Source of the DNA: Enterococcus gilvus ATCC BAA-350
Lineage (GTDB): Bacteria; Bacillota; Bacilli; Lactobacillales; Enterococcaceae
Direction: 5' to 3'
Assembly: GCF_000407545.1 (NCBI RefSeq)
Contig: NZ_ASWH01000001.1
Coordinates: 310,001 to 374,000, forward strand
DNA length: 64,000 bases
Program-made: the position numbers and the translations under genes
Notes under the pieces: generated by a model
Databases searched by the model: none
What the model saw: the letters and a program-made list of their open reading frames with translations, nothing else
What the model was told of the DNA's origin: nothing
In this document: positions 46,743 through 56,575 of the stretch, piece after piece
Layout: each line of letters starts with the position of its first letter
Position numbering within the stretch: position 1 is the stretch's first letter

Positions 46743-46756
46743 TGTAAACGTTATCA
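46743..46756. promoter_or_regulatory. cre site 2 upstream of kbl
   Basis: TGTAAACGTTATCA fits the cre consensus at all fixed positions. It lies downstream of the TATAAT box and about 120 bases before kbl, a position suited to repression. Confidence 0.7.
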
Positions 46757-46878
46757 ATCGCTTATAAACTAAGGGTGTAAGTTACGAAAGCGCAAACAAC
46801 AACTCAGCTTTTCGTTTTGCTTGAGTGGAAAAAATAACAAATCGGTTTGCGCAATAACAAGTATGGAGGAGAATCGTT

Positions 46879-48084
46879 ATGAGTTCAAAAGTTCTTGACC
46901 AATTTCTAGAAACGAACTTGGAAGATCTAAAAGCAAAAGGATTGTTCAACACTATTGATGTTTTGGAGGGAAGCAATGGTCCAATCATTACTGTCAATGA
47001 CCAAAAAATGATCAACCTGGCTTCTAACAACTATCTAGGATTTGCTACTCGACCTGAAATGATCGAAGCAGACGTAGAAGCAACAAAACATTACGGAGCA
47101 GGCGCAGGCGCTGTTCGAACAATCAATGGAACTTTAGACATTCACCAAAAATTAGAAGAAAAAATCGCTGAATTTAAAGGAACGGAAGCAGCGATCGCGT
47201 TCCAATCTGGTTTCAACTGTAACATGGGTGCCATTTCAGCAGTAATGAAAAAAGGGGATGCGATTTTATCAGATGAATTGAATCATGCCTCTATTATTGA
47301 CGGGTGTCGTTTATCTGGTGCGAAGATCATTCGTGTAAATCATCAAGATATGGAAGATTTAGAAGCGAAAGCAAAGGCTGCGACAGAAAGCGGCGAATAC
47401 AACAAGGTGATGTATATTACTGACGGTGTCTTCTCAATGGACGGCGACGTAGCAAAAATTCCTGAAATCGTAGAAATTTGCGAAAAATACAATGTCATTA
47501 CTTATGTGGACGATGCGCATGGTACAGGTGTTATGGGTCATGGTCACGGAACAGTAAAACATTTTGATATGCAAGATCATATCGATTTCCAAATGGGGAC
47601 ATTATCAAAAGGGATCGGTGTTGTCGGCGGATATGTGGCTGGTACAAAACAATTGATCACTTGGCTGAAATCGCAAGCACGCCCATTCTTATTCTCTACC
47701 TCTTTAACGCCTGGCGCTGCTGGTGCTTGTATCAAAGCAATTGATTTAATCGAAGAACATCCAGAATATGTGGATACATTGTGGGAAAATGCCAATTACT
47801 TTAAAGACGAATTGAAACGAATCGGTTACGATATCGGTCAATCAGAAACACCAATTACCCCAGTAATCGTCGGTGACGAAAAATTAGCGCAAGAGTTCTC
47901 TAAGAAACTATTAGAAAACGGTGTTTATGTAAAACCTATCGTATTCCCAACGGTGCCATTAGGAACAGGTCGTGTGCGGAACATGCCGAATGCGGGACAT
48001 ACGAAAGAAATGCTAGACGATGCTATCAAAGTATATGAAAAAGTCGGTAAAGAATTAGGAATCATCAAAGAAACAGTCAAATAA
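46879..48084 (+). CDS. kbl: Glycine C-acetyltransferase (2-amino-3-ketobutyrate CoA ligase)
   Basis: The 401-residue enzyme is of the PLP-dependent alpha-oxoamine synthase family. The PLP lysine is K244 in TLSKGIG. The segments [12 protein letters not shown]-like AVRTINGT and DDAHGTG are those of Kbl. It splits 2-amino-3-ketobutyrate with CoA into glycine and acetyl-CoA. The next gene makes its substrate from threonine. GGAGGAGAATCGTT provides the ribosome site. Two cre sites upstream predict glucose repression. Confidence 0.93.
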   Translation: MSSKVLDQFLETNLEDLKAKGLFNTIDVLEGSNGPIITVNDQKMINLASNNYLGFATRPEMIEADVEATKHYGAGAGAVRTINGTLDIHQKLEEKIAEFKGTEAAIAFQSGFNCNMGAISAVMKKGDAILSDELNHASIIDGCRLSGAKIIRVNHQDMEDLEAKAKAATESGEYNKVMYITDGVFSMDGDVAKIPEIVEICEKYNVITYVDDAHGTGVMGHGHGTVKHFDMQDHIDFQMGTLSKGIGVVGGYVAGTKQLITWLKSQARPFLFSTSLTPGAAGACIKAIDLIEEHPEYVDTLWENANYFKDELKRIGYDIGQSETPITPVIVGDEKLAQEFSKKLLENGVYVKPIVFPTVPLGTGRVRNMPNAGHTKEMLDDAIKVYEKVGKELGIIKETVK

Positions 48085-48122
48085 AAACCAACTATACGAG
48101 AGACAGAGAGGAAGAGACATTC

Positions 48123-49124
48123 ATGAAAAAAGTATTGATCACAGGCGCATTAGGACAAATCGGTTCAGAATTAACAGAAAGATTACGCAACGATCTAGGT
48201 GTCAAAAATGTTATCTCAACAGATATTCGTACTGTTGAAGGCAGCCCAGTTGTTGAAAATGGTCAATTTGAAGAATTAGATGTAACGAACTATGACAGCT
48301 TCTTAGATATCGCTAAACGTTATGAAGTGGATACGATCATCCATTTAGCAGCATTATTATCTGCAACTGCTGAAAAACGTCCAGCATTTGCATGGAATTT
48401 GAACATGACAGGATTAATGAATGCATTAGAAGTTGCACGTGAAATCGGACCGAAAACAAAATTCTTCGCACCATCTTCCATTGCAGCCTATGGTCCAGAC
48501 TGCGAACCAGACAACACACCGCAAGATACAGTGATGCACCCTACAACCATGTATGGAGTAACAAAAGTTGCAGGTGAATTATTAGAAAATTACTACCATG
48601 ATAAGTATGATGTGGACAGCCGTTCGGTTCGTTTCCCAGGCCTGATCTCATACAAAGTGGAACCTGGCGGCGGTACAACAGATTACGCGGTAGATATTTA
48701 TTATGAAGCATTGAAAAACAAATCATACACATCCTTCATCGACAAAGGGACTTATATGGATATGATGTACATGGATGACGCGATCGAAGGAATCGTGAAA
48801 TTGATGAACGCGGATGCAGATCGCTTGGAACACCGCAATTCATTCAACATTACGGCAATGGCATTTGAACCTGAACAAATTGCAGCGTCAATTCGCCGTC
48901 GTATTCCTGACTTTGAAATGAAGTATGATGTAGATCCAGTTCGTCAAGGAATCGCTAATTCTTGGCCAAATTCGATCGATGATAGTGATGCTCGTAAAGA
49001 ATGGGATTTCAGTCCTAATTTTGACTTAGATAAAATGACAGATGAAATGTTAGAACGCTTATCAGCAAAATTTAAGGCTGAAGGTGTAGAAACAAAGATT
49101 TCTTTTGATAAAGTCAATTCATAA
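48123..49124 (+). CDS. tdh: L-threonine 3-dehydrogenase, short-chain (epimerase-like) type
   Basis: The 333-residue protein is an extended short-chain dehydrogenase. It has GALGQIG at residues 8-14 and the Tyr-Lys pair Y144 and K148 in MYGVTK. It matches the UDP-galactose-epimerase-like threonine dehydrogenases, not the zinc MDR type. It oxidises threonine to 2-amino-3-ketobutyrate with NAD, for Kbl to cleave. The gap to kbl is 38 bases, with AGAGAGGAAGAGAC before the ATG. Confidence 0.9.
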   Translation: MKKVLITGALGQIGSELTERLRNDLGVKNVISTDIRTVEGSPVVENGQFEELDVTNYDSFLDIAKRYEVDTIIHLAALLSATAEKRPAFAWNLNMTGLMNALEVAREIGPKTKFFAPSSIAAYGPDCEPDNTPQDTVMHPTTMYGVTKVAGELLENYYHDKYDVDSRSVRFPGLISYKVEPGGGTTDYAVDIYYEALKNKSYTSFIDKGTYMDMMYMDDAIEGIVKLMNADADRLEHRNSFNITAMAFEPEQIAASIRRRIPDFEMKYDVDPVRQGIANSWPNSIDDSDARKEWDFSPNFDLDKMTDEMLERLSAKFKAEGVETKISFDKVNS

Positions 49125-49164
49125 AATGGCAAGGATTTCTTAATAGAACATGAGGGGGAAATAA

Positions 49165-49206
49165 GAAAAAAGGAAATGTTTAAAATAACGTTTCCCTTTT
49201 TCTTTC
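49165..49206 (+). terminator. kbl-tdh terminator
   Basis: An AAAAGGAAATGTT/AACGTTTCCCTTTT stem (with mismatches) is followed by a T-rich tract. Confidence 0.6.
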
Positions 49207-49370
49207 TCCATGTTAAAATAATGTCCGAACAAATAAAGAAAGTTATTGAACCCTTGGTATATCGCAATTTTTTGTCTTATTTCTATTGTCTAATAACTTT
49301 TACTATTTGTTTTGGATGTCAAGTTAAGAAGTGAACAAACAGTCGCTTCGAATTTTAAGGAGGAAAATTT

Positions 49371-50720
49371 ATGGCAGTCGACCAAACAGAAGTCGTTGGT
49401 TCGCCAAAAGGTGAATTGAAACGAACGATGACGTTCTTCCCGGCACTCTCGACAGTAATGGGTACTGTAATCGGTGCAGGGGTATTCTTTAAAGCAGCCA
49501 GTGTTGCTGCAGTGACAGGCTCCACCAGTTTACACATGTTGTCTTGGTTCTTAGGTGGTTTGATCAGTGTCTGTGCCGGATTGACGGGTGCGGAATTAGC
49601 TGCAGCAATCCCAGAAACAGGCGGGATGTTGCGTTATATCGAACGCGCGTATGGAGAATTCTGGAGTTTCTTATTAGGCTGGGCGCAAGTAATTATTTAT
49701 TTCCCGGCAAATGTAGCCGCTTTGGCGATCATTTTTTCAACACAGTTTATCAACTTGTTCGGTATGAGTCCTTCATTATTAGTGCCGATCGCGATCGTTG
49801 CTGCGACTTCGATCATGCTGATCAACTTCTTGGGATCAAAAGCCGGCGGGATGTTCCAATCAATCACGTTAGTTTGTAAGCTTGTTCCTTTGGCATTGAT
49901 CGTTATCTTCGGATTGATGCGTCGGGGTGATGTAACGGTAAGCTTGTTCCCAGTTACTGCGGGTCCTGCTGTTGGTGGGTTTGCTCCAGCTTTAGGTGCA
50001 GGTCTATTAGCTACAATGTTCGCTTATGATGGCTGGATTCACGTTGGAAATATCGCTGGAGAATTGAAAAAACCAGCACGTGACCTTCCTCGTGCCATCG
50101 CCGGCGGAATCTTAGGGATCATGGTCGTTTATCTATTGGTTCAGTTTGCTTTCCTACGTACGATGAATATTTCTGACTTAGCTGGAAATGACAATGCAGC
50201 GATGCAAGTAGCCAACACGATTTTTGGCGGCATGGGCGGTAAGTTAGTAACAATCGGTATTTTGATCTCTGTTTACGGGACGATCAACGGCTACACCATG
50301 ACTGGTATGCGTTTGCCGTATACAATGGGTCTTGAAAAACAATTGCCATTCTCTGATAAATTAGTGAAGCTGAATAAAAACCAAGTTCCTTACATTGCAG
50401 GGATTTTGGAATTAGTAATCGCTATCGGTATGATGATGATCGGCGGCTTCGATATGCTGACAGATATGTTAGTATTCGTAATCTGGATCTTCTACACACT
50501 CGTATTTATCGCGGTTATCAAATTGAGAAAAACAGAACCAGATTTGGTTCGTCCTTACAAAGTGCCGCTTTACCCAATCATTCCAATTGTTGCGATCATT
50601 GGTGGACTCTTTATCTTAGTAATGACGTTGATCAACCAATTCCAATTAGCGATGATCGGTATTCTGATCACAGCATTGGGTATTCCTTTCTATATGTACT
50701 TGAAGAAAAAATACAAATAG
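49371..50720 (+). CDS. APC-family amino acid permease
   Basis: The 449-residue protein has about twelve hydrophobic segments. The APC signature is in the first helix (GTVIGAGVFF, residues 27-36). It resembles the SteT-like/LAT-type amino acid exchangers. Its place after the threonine-degrading genes suggests uptake of threonine or exchange of amino acids, but a terminator separates them and the substrate is only inferred. AAGGAGGAAAATTT is a strong ribosome site. Confidence 0.85.
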   Translation: MAVDQTEVVGSPKGELKRTMTFFPALSTVMGTVIGAGVFFKAASVAAVTGSTSLHMLSWFLGGLISVCAGLTGAELAAAIPETGGMLRYIERAYGEFWSFLLGWAQVIIYFPANVAALAIIFSTQFINLFGMSPSLLVPIAIVAATSIMLINFLGSKAGGMFQSITLVCKLVPLALIVIFGLMRRGDVTVSLFPVTAGPAVGGFAPALGAGLLATMFAYDGWIHVGNIAGELKKPARDLPRAIAGGILGIMVVYLLVQFAFLRTMNISDLAGNDNAAMQVANTIFGGMGGKLVTIGILISVYGTINGYTMTGMRLPYTMGLEKQLPFSDKLVKLNKNQVPYIAGILELVIAIGMMMIGGFDMLTDMLVFVIWIFYTLVFIAVIKLRKTEPDLVRPYKVPLYPIIPIVAIIGGLFILVMTLINQFQLAMIGILITALGIPFYMYLKKKYK

Positions 50721-50727
50721 TAAACGA

Positions 50728-50764
50728 TAAAAAACACGCTCCCATCATCGGAGCGTGTTTTTTA
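50728..50764. terminator. Bidirectional terminator
   Basis: The AAAAAACACGCTCC/GGAGCGTGTTTTTT stem serves the permease gene and the convergent thioesterase gene. Confidence 0.9.
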
Positions 50765-51196
50765 AACGTCTTCTTTGGTTGTTTCATAATAAGTCAAAAA
50801 TAATTCATGCAGCGCAGGGTGCGTTCTCTTCAGATGGACTAGACGATTGGTTTCATAAGACATAAAGCAATGCCGACTTGTGCCTGTAGTGACCAATTTT
50901 TCACCATTGTAGACGCGGTATTCGAAGTCTAGGCGCGTGCCGGTATATTTCGTGACGATTGGCTGGATCAAAATTTGATCTCCAAAGCGAACCATTTCTT
51001 TATACTCGCAGCTGACACCTAATACAGGGATCATGATGCCATCAGCCTCGATTTTCTCAAAGGGACACTCCATAAAGGTCAGAGCATCCACACGGGCTTC
51101 TTCAAACCAGCGGATGTAATTTGAGTGATGAATGATGCCCATCTTATCTGTTTCGTAGTAGAAGGGCTTACGAAGATAGCCGGGATATTTTTCCAT
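50762..51196 (-). CDS. Acyl-CoA thioesterase, 4-hydroxybenzoyl-CoA thioesterase (hotdog) family
   Basis: The protein (144 aa) is a single hotdog domain. The active-site Asp lies in ETDKMGIIHHSNYIRW (about residues 15-30), the motif of YbgC-like thioesterases. It would hydrolyse short acyl-CoA or acyl-ACP esters. ATG 51196 with AAAGGAAA upstream is preferred to the TTG at 51214. It follows nnrD by 4 bases, so the two are co-transcribed. Confidence 0.85.
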   Translation of the reverse strand: MEKYPGYLRKPFYYETDKMGIIHHSNYIRWFEEARVDALTFMECPFEKIEADGIMIPVLGVSCEYKEMVRFGDQILIQPIVTKYTGTRLDFEYRVYNGEKLVTTGTSRHCFMSYETNRLVHLKRTHPALHELFLTYYETTKEDV

Positions 51197-51200
51197 TAGG

Positions 51201-52040
51201 TCATTTCCTTTCAACGGCGTATTTTTTCATGTAGTGAGGCAGGGCTTCACTGATTGCAGTGGGAAGAACAACATAGTTTTTTTCAGCTAATGCATCGCCA
51301 ATTAGGCTATGAAGATAAACAGCTGCACCGATCGTATCGGTATTTTTTTCAAATTGTGCTAAAAATCCAGTGATCATACCAGCCAGGGTGTCTCCCATAC
51401 CGCCAGTAGCCATGCCAGGGTTCCCGAGCGGATTCTGATAATAAGCGACCGCTTCGTCATAGATGGTCGTTCGATGACTTTTCAAAACGATTCGCGCCCC
51501 TAACAAGGCTTGCTGGGCACGATTATTCTCGTCTGTCTGCTGTACAAACGTTAGTCCGCTCAGCCGCTCCCATTCGGCTTGATGAGGAGTGAAGATGGTG
51601 TGGTCAGCAACCTTTAGTTCGAGTTCTTGCTCGCTGAATAGAGTAATAGCGGACCCGTCAATTACTAGCCACTGGTCTTCTTTTTGATTTTTTAAGACAT
51701 ATTTTAAAAGCATTAGTGCTTCCTTGGCTAATCCAAGACCTGGTCCGATCAAGATGACATCTGCGGTATCTAGGACATCATAGATCGTCTGTGATTCACT
51801 AAGATCAACGACCATTGCTTCAGGTAAACGCGTGTGCAACGGTGCGTGATTTTTTTCTGCAGTGATGACTGTTGTGAGACCAGCACCACTCTTGATACAA
51901 GCCTCGGCACTCATAATGATCGCGCCGCCATATTGGTGATCGCCGCCAATCAACACGGCCCGTCCAAACGTTCCTTTATGAGAAATTTCCGGTCGTTTCG
52001 TGATGACTTTATGTAAAATGTTTTCGCTCAATTGAACCAT
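51201..52040 (-). CDS. nnrD: ADP-dependent NAD(P)H-hydrate dehydratase
   Basis: The 279-residue protein equals the C-terminal (YjeF-C/CARKD) domain of the NAD(P)HX repair enzymes. It shows GTFGRAVLIGG near the start, DADGL-like VIDGSAIT near 120, TPHQAEWERL near 150, and the ATP/ADP motif GTGGMGDTLAG near 215. It repairs hydrated NADH and NADPH. The epimerase half (NnrE) is not fused here and is not in the window. Confidence 0.9.
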   Translation of the reverse strand: MVQLSENILHKVITKRPEISHKGTFGRAVLIGGDHQYGGAIIMSAEACIKSGAGLTTVITAEKNHAPLHTRLPEAMVVDLSESQTIYDVLDTADVILIGPGLGLAKEALMLLKYVLKNQKEDQWLVIDGSAITLFSEQELELKVADHTIFTPHQAEWERLSGLTFVQQTDENNRAQQALLGARIVLKSHRTTIYDEAVAYYQNPLGNPGMATGGMGDTLAGMITGFLAQFEKNTDTIGAAVYLHSLIGDALAEKNYVVLPTAISEALPHYMKKYAVERK

Positions 52041-52339
52041 CGAGCCACCTGCCTTCGTTGAATGATTAGTTTCAGTAGGAAGAGTAAAACAAAACTCGCT
52101 ATGGGTATCATTATAAGGGAAAAAGGAGAAATTTTCCTAGCATTTCTTAAAGAGTTTTCATTTTTATTCTATTGAATAGAATGCTATCATTAGAGTGGTT
52201 TAAATTAAAGAATGTCCATTCAACTTTGCCCGTTTTTCTTTACGCTTTGGCGTATTTAAAAAAAGATGACCTGCATTCGAATGGCACTAATTTTTCCTGA
52301 AAAATTAATTCTTTAAAACGAATAAGGAGGAATCTTTCA
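52041..52339 (+). other. Intergenic region before pepV
   Basis: About 300 bases with no gene. A TTCTATT-GAATAGAA inverted repeat and a TATCAT box near 52180 may mark the pepV promoter. Confidence 0.4.
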
Positions 52340-53752
52340 ATGACAATCGATTTTAAGAAAGAGGTCGAAGCACGCAAAGACGATCTATTAGCAGATCTAT
52401 TCACTTTATTGCGTATCAAAAGTGAACGTGAAGACGACAAAGTAACAAAAGAAGCACCATTCGGACCTGGACCGGTGGAAGCATTGGAAAAAATGCTGGA
52501 GATCGCAGAACGCGATGGCTTCACAACAAAAAATGTCGACAACTATGCCGGCCACTTTGATTATGGTGATGGCGATGAAACTTTAGGAATCTTCGGTCAC
52601 TTAGACGTGGTACCTGCTGGCGACGGTTGGGATTCAGATCCTTACGAACCAGAAATTCGCGATGGCAAATTGTATGCCCGCGGTTCAAGCGATGACAAAG
52701 GCCCATCAGTTGCGGCTTACTATGCAGTAAAAATCATCAAAGAATTAGGCTTGCCAATCTCTAAAAAAATCCGTTTTGTCTTCGGCACGGACGAAGAAAG
52801 CGGCTGGGGAGATATGGATTACTACTTCGAACATGAAGAAAAACCTGACTTTGGCTTTTCACCAGATGCGTATTTCCCAATCATCAATGGTGAAAAAGGG
52901 AATGTAACGATGATCCCTCACTTTGATGGTACAAACGGCACATCCTATGTGTTAGTGAATTTCGAAGCAGGTCTTCGTGAAAACATGGTTCCCGGAAATG
53001 CAATGGCAGAAGTGAAAGTTGCCGATGCAGACGCTGCTGAAAAATTAGCGAAAGACTTTGCAGACTATGTCGAAAACAACCCAGTCAGCGGAAAAGCAGA
53101 TGTTGCTGGTTCAACTGTTACTTTACACTTAGACGGAAAAGCAGCACATGGTGCTTCTCCTCAATTAGGAACAAATGCTGGTACTTTCTTAGCAGTCTTC
53201 TTGAACAACTATGATTTCGAAAAAGGGGCAAAAGCCTTCATCGAAAACAGCGCAAACTATATCCATGAAGATGTATATGGTAAAAAACTAGGCGTTGATT
53301 TCAACAATGAAAAAATGGGCGAATTAACCATGAATGCTGGGATCTTCAGCTTCAAAGATGGTCAAGACAACGACAACCATGTTACATTGAACTTCCGTTA
53401 CCCTAAAGGTACGACGAATGACGAAATCAAAGCAAAATTAGAAGAATTATTCGGTTCAGACGTGAAAGTGACAGAAGGCGCGCACCACATGCTGCCTCAT
53501 TATGTCCCAGCGGATGATCCATTGGTAGCTACTTTGCTAGATACGTTTGAAGAACATACAGGTATCAAAGGGGAAGAAAAAGTTATCGGCGGCGGAACAT
53601 TCGGTCGTTTACTAGAACGCGGTGTTGCTTACGGCGCTCAATTCCCAGGTTTCGAAGATACAATGCACCAAGCAAATGAGTACATGTCAGTTGAAGACAT
53701 TTTGAATTCTGCAGTCATTTATGCAGATGCCATCTATCGTTTGGTAAAATAG
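52340..53752 (+). CDS. pepV: Dipeptidase PepV (M20 metallopeptidase)
   Basis: The 470-residue zinc dipeptidase has the first metal His87 in FGHLDVVPAGDGW with Asp89, the bridging Asp in GSSDDKGP near 119, and the Glu-Glu pair in TDEESGWGD near 153. The insert and lid domain of PepV (about residues 185-370) are present. It cleaves dipeptides in the cytoplasm during amino acid nutrition. AAGGAGGAATC lies before the ATG. Confidence 0.93.
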   Translation: MTIDFKKEVEARKDDLLADLFTLLRIKSEREDDKVTKEAPFGPGPVEALEKMLEIAERDGFTTKNVDNYAGHFDYGDGDETLGIFGHLDVVPAGDGWDSDPYEPEIRDGKLYARGSSDDKGPSVAAYYAVKIIKELGLPISKKIRFVFGTDEESGWGDMDYYFEHEEKPDFGFSPDAYFPIINGEKGNVTMIPHFDGTNGTSYVLVNFEAGLRENMVPGNAMAEVKVADADAAEKLAKDFADYVENNPVSGKADVAGSTVTLHLDGKAAHGASPQLGTNAGTFLAVFLNNYDFEKGAKAFIENSANYIHEDVYGKKLGVDFNNEKMGELTMNAGIFSFKDGQDNDNHVTLNFRYPKGTTNDEIKAKLEELFGSDVKVTEGAHHMLPHYVPADDPLVATLLDTFEEHTGIKGEEKVIGGGTFGRLLERGVAYGAQFPGFEDTMHQANEYMSVEDILNSAVIYADAIYRLVK

Positions 53753-53759
53753 ATTTTTA

Positions 53760-53800
53760 GAAAAGCCACTTGCAATGAAAAATTGTAAGTGGCTTTTTTG
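53760..53800 (+). terminator. pepV terminator
   Basis: The AAAAGCCACTTgCAAT/ATTGtAAGTGGCTTTTTT hairpin. Confidence 0.88.
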
Positions 53801-53885
53801 TATGCCGCCTCTTGATTGGCAGAATAGCCGCAGGTATTGTATGATTTTTGAGAGGGATTCATTCATGAAGAGAAGGAGTGTAAAA

Positions 53886-54818
53886 ATGACACGAAGACCA
53901 TTAATTATTAGTACTGATCCTGGGATCGATGATGCAGTAGCGATTGCACTGGCGTTATTTAGCGACGAGTTGGAGATCAAATTGATTTGTCCTATTTTCG
54001 GAAATGTCAGTCTGGCACATACAAAAGCCAATACAGAGAAATTACTGACCTTATATAAGAAAGCACCGAAAGTTGTAGTAGGGAGTGATCGGCCGCTTTT
54101 AAGAGAAGCGATCGATGCTAGTGAGATCCATGGCGAATCTGGCATGGACGGCTATAACTTTCCGCCTGCTACTGTTTTTGCAGAGGATTCTCTTACCGCA
54201 GTGGCGGCGATGCATGAGGTCGTCCGACAAGAGGAAAAAACGACGTTAGTGGGTATTGGCCCATTGACAGATATCGCGTTGTTCCTTCATCTTTATCCGG
54301 AAGACTTAGCGAAGATCGACCGCATCGTCGTCATGGGCGGCAGTTTGGGCCGTGGAAATTACGGCGTTTTGTCAGAATTTAACTTTGCAGCAGACCCTGA
54401 AGCGGCCAAAATCGTCTTCAATAGCGGTGTGCCCATTCAAGTTGCGCCGCTGGAAGTAGGCGATCAAGCAAAAATTTTACCGGAGATCACAAATAAGGTG
54501 AGAAGCTTCGGGGAGATTGGGGAAATGGTTTACCAGTTATTTACGAAATACCGCAGCGGCAGTTACCAAGAGGGGCTAAATATGTATGATGCTCTTGCCA
54601 TCGCTTTGATTGTAAGACCAGACATGTTTGAACTTACTTCTACAAGGGTTGAGATCGAGACTGTACCCTCATTGACGTATGGCGCGTCATTGATTGATCT
54701 GGAAGGGTATCTCCAGTTGCCAGCCAATGCAGAAGTTGCCCTAAGTGTAGAGCCAAAGCAGTTTGAGGAGTGGTTTGTCGATACTTTTGCAAAAATAAAG
54801 GAATCTTCGTCGCGTTAA
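53886..54818 (+). CDS. Inosine/uridine-preferring nucleoside hydrolase
   Basis: The 310-residue enzyme carries the nucleoside hydrolase calcium motif D-P-G-I-D-D near the N-terminus (D11, D15, D16) and the NFAADPEAA segment near 170. It splits ribonucleosides into base and ribose. An open frame starts at 53775, but that part contains the pepV terminator. AAGGAG and the family length favour ATG 53886. Confidence 0.9.
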   Translation: MTRRPLIISTDPGIDDAVAIALALFSDELEIKLICPIFGNVSLAHTKANTEKLLTLYKKAPKVVVGSDRPLLREAIDASEIHGESGMDGYNFPPATVFAEDSLTAVAAMHEVVRQEEKTTLVGIGPLTDIALFLHLYPEDLAKIDRIVVMGGSLGRGNYGVLSEFNFAADPEAAKIVFNSGVPIQVAPLEVGDQAKILPEITNKVRSFGEIGEMVYQLFTKYRSGSYQEGLNMYDALAIALIVRPDMFELTSTRVEIETVPSLTYGASLIDLEGYLQLPANAEVALSVEPKQFEEWFVDTFAKIKESSSR

Positions 54819-55014
54819 GCAGATAATTGTCAATTTCTGAAAATATCACGTAGGGTTGTATTTAGGAAGTGAAGATGCCAGTTCCATATTCTAACTTTTT
54901 CTGACTGCCAGTTCACGCTGTGAAAGTGGAAAATCATTGGAATGATTGACGGCATAAAAATCGAAGGAAATTATCCTAAGAAAATTAAATCTAACGTGTG
55001 AAAGAGGAGAGACG

Positions 55015-55908
55015 ATGAACGAACCGAACTTGATCGACCCAAGAAGAATGTTTCACGAGCGTCCATTTAAGAAACAAGACCAAGATACTCCTGCACTGCA
55101 AGACGATATGGCACCTAAACCAGACTGTGGCGAAGACAGCTACGTCGGAAGCAAGAAATTAGAAAATCGACGCGTATTGATCACCGGAGGGGACTCTGGG
55201 ATTGGCCGTGCGGCTGCGATCGCCTATGCGCGAGAAGGCGCTGATGTTGCGATCCATTATTTCCCTGGGGAAGATAAAGACGCGAAAGAAGTGGCTGAAT
55301 ATATTGAAAAAGCTGGGAGAAAATCCCTCTTACTGCCATATGATCTGCGTGAAGATCATGCACCAAAAGAAATGGTAGAAAAAACGGTGGAAGCATTCGG
55401 CGGTCTAGATACACTTGTATTAAATGCCGCGCAACAAATTTCACGAGAATCTATTGAGGAATTGCCTGTTCAGCAAGTGGAGGATACGTTCAAAGTAAAC
55501 ATTGTCTCAATGTTTGCGATCGTGCAAGAAGCCTTGCCACATTTGCCAGCAGGAAGCAGCATCCTTACAACAACGTCTGTTCAAGCATTCAATCCAAGTG
55601 ATCATTTGATGGATTATGCGTCAACCAAAGCAGCGATCGCGAATTTCACGGTCAGTTTAGCCAGTCAGCTAGCGAAAAAAGGCATTCGGGTAAACGGTGT
55701 GGCTCCTGGCCCGATCTGGACGCCGTTGCAGTTGGATCACGGACAACCCAAAGAAGCCTTGCCTGAATTTGGTCAAGACTCATTATTAGAGCGTGCGGGC
55801 CAGCCTGCAGAATTAGCGCCAGTGTATGTTTTCCTAGCATCAAATGATGCCAGCTACGTTACCTCTCAAATTTACGGAGTGACCGGCGGGGAACCAATCA
55901 ATCTTTAG
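55015..55908 (+). CDS. SDR-family oxidoreductase with N-terminal extension (YhxD/YdaD-like)
   Basis: The 297-residue protein has a 45-residue N-terminal tail and then a classical short-chain dehydrogenase. The cofactor loop GGDSGIG is at residues 58-64, NAA near 139, and the catalytic Tyr201 and Lys205 in DYASTK. This group is often called general stress protein 39-like in Bacillus. The substrate is unknown. GAGGAGAGACG is the ribosome site. It has its own terminator. Confidence 0.85.
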   Translation: MNEPNLIDPRRMFHERPFKKQDQDTPALQDDMAPKPDCGEDSYVGSKKLENRRVLITGGDSGIGRAAAIAYAREGADVAIHYFPGEDKDAKEVAEYIEKAGRKSLLLPYDLREDHAPKEMVEKTVEAFGGLDTLVLNAAQQISRESIEELPVQQVEDTFKVNIVSMFAIVQEALPHLPAGSSILTTTSVQAFNPSDHLMDYASTKAAIANFTVSLASQLAKKGIRVNGVAPGPIWTPLQLDHGQPKEALPEFGQDSLLERAGQPAELAPVYVFLASNDASYVTSQIYGVTGGEPINL

Positions 55909-55916
55909 AAGAAAGC

Positions 55917-55953
55917 AAAAGCGTATGCCAGGATTACGGCATACGCTTTTTTA
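55917..55953. terminator. Bidirectional terminator
   Basis: The AAAAGCGTATGCC/GGCATACGCTTTT stem has an 8-base loop. It serves the SDR gene and the convergent PepSY-like gene. Confidence 0.88.
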
Positions 55954-56286
55954 GTCATTGATGATACGATCGATACTTAAAACAGCCCCTGTTTTAGCAT
56001 CTGCTTTGAATTCGTAAGCGACTAACTGATCATCCTCGGATCGAGTGATCCCACCTGAGAGAACATCCATCGTAATCGCAAATTTTTGAAGATGCTCCGT
56101 ATCGAAAGAGATCCAAGAACCTTCGATCGGTCCTTCTTTTAAAAAGTCTGCTTTGATTTGGTCTAAGATTTTGTCTGGAGACATTTTTTGATTTTTTTTG
56201 TAATAGTGATTTGCGGCAATTCCAGCAGCTAAGCCAATGGATGACCCTACCGCGAGACCTTGCGCGAATTTTTTTGCTTTTTCCAT
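55951..56286 (-). CDS. Small membrane-anchored PepSY-like protein
   Basis: The protein (111 aa) begins with a basic stretch and a weak hydrophobic segment (residues 7-22, FAQGLAVGSSIGLAAG). A domain ending in YEFKADAKTGAVLSIDRI follows, the usual end of a PepSY unit. Such proteins sit at the cell surface, and their role is poorly known. ATG 56286 is chosen over the upstream 56325, because AAGGAGG lies between them. Its spacing of 12 bases is rather long. Confidence 0.65.
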   Translation of the reverse strand: MEKAKKFAQGLAVGSSIGLAAGIAANHYYKKNQKMSPDKILDQIKADFLKEGPIEGSWISFDTEHLQKFAITMDVLSGGITRSEDDQLVAYEFKADAKTGAVLSIDRIIND

Positions 56287-56575
56287 GGTACAGTGTAACC
56301 TCCTTGCTTTCTCGTGATAGATCATGAAATTTCTATGTCTATGTTAGGATCAGACATCCTTAATCCCTGTCTGTTCTTTGTCTACGCTCTATTCTACCAT
56401 TGTTGCAAAGCAAATTGAAAAATATATGCCATTCTTACAGACAAAATAATCGAAGGCTGAGTGAGAGAGCTGTAAAACTATCCGACCATCGAAAGGCTGT
56501 CTTGAAGTAAGCTTCTTTCTCAAAAAGAATGAAACGTGTATAATTGGAGGTAGTAAAAGAAAAGGTCGTGACGAA

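Larger units (their letters stand above)
46166..46878 (+). promoter_or_regulatory. Long upstream region of the threonine operon
   Basis: These 700 bases hold no accepted gene. There is an open frame without a start codon (46235-46465), two cre sites, and a TATAAT box at 46712-46717. No T-box motif was seen. Confidence 0.5.

Noticed and set aside
46166..46878. T-box or riboswitch before the threonine operon
   Set aside because: No T-box core motif or antiterminator was found in the region; only cre sites and a -10 box.
52240..52542. Leftward frame of 100 codons across the pepV start
   Set aside because: It is a shadow of pepV, with no ribosome site and low-complexity text.
53775..53885. Longer N-terminus for the nucleoside hydrolase
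   Set aside because: It overlaps the pepV terminator, and the family begins at the DPGIDD region near ATG 53886.
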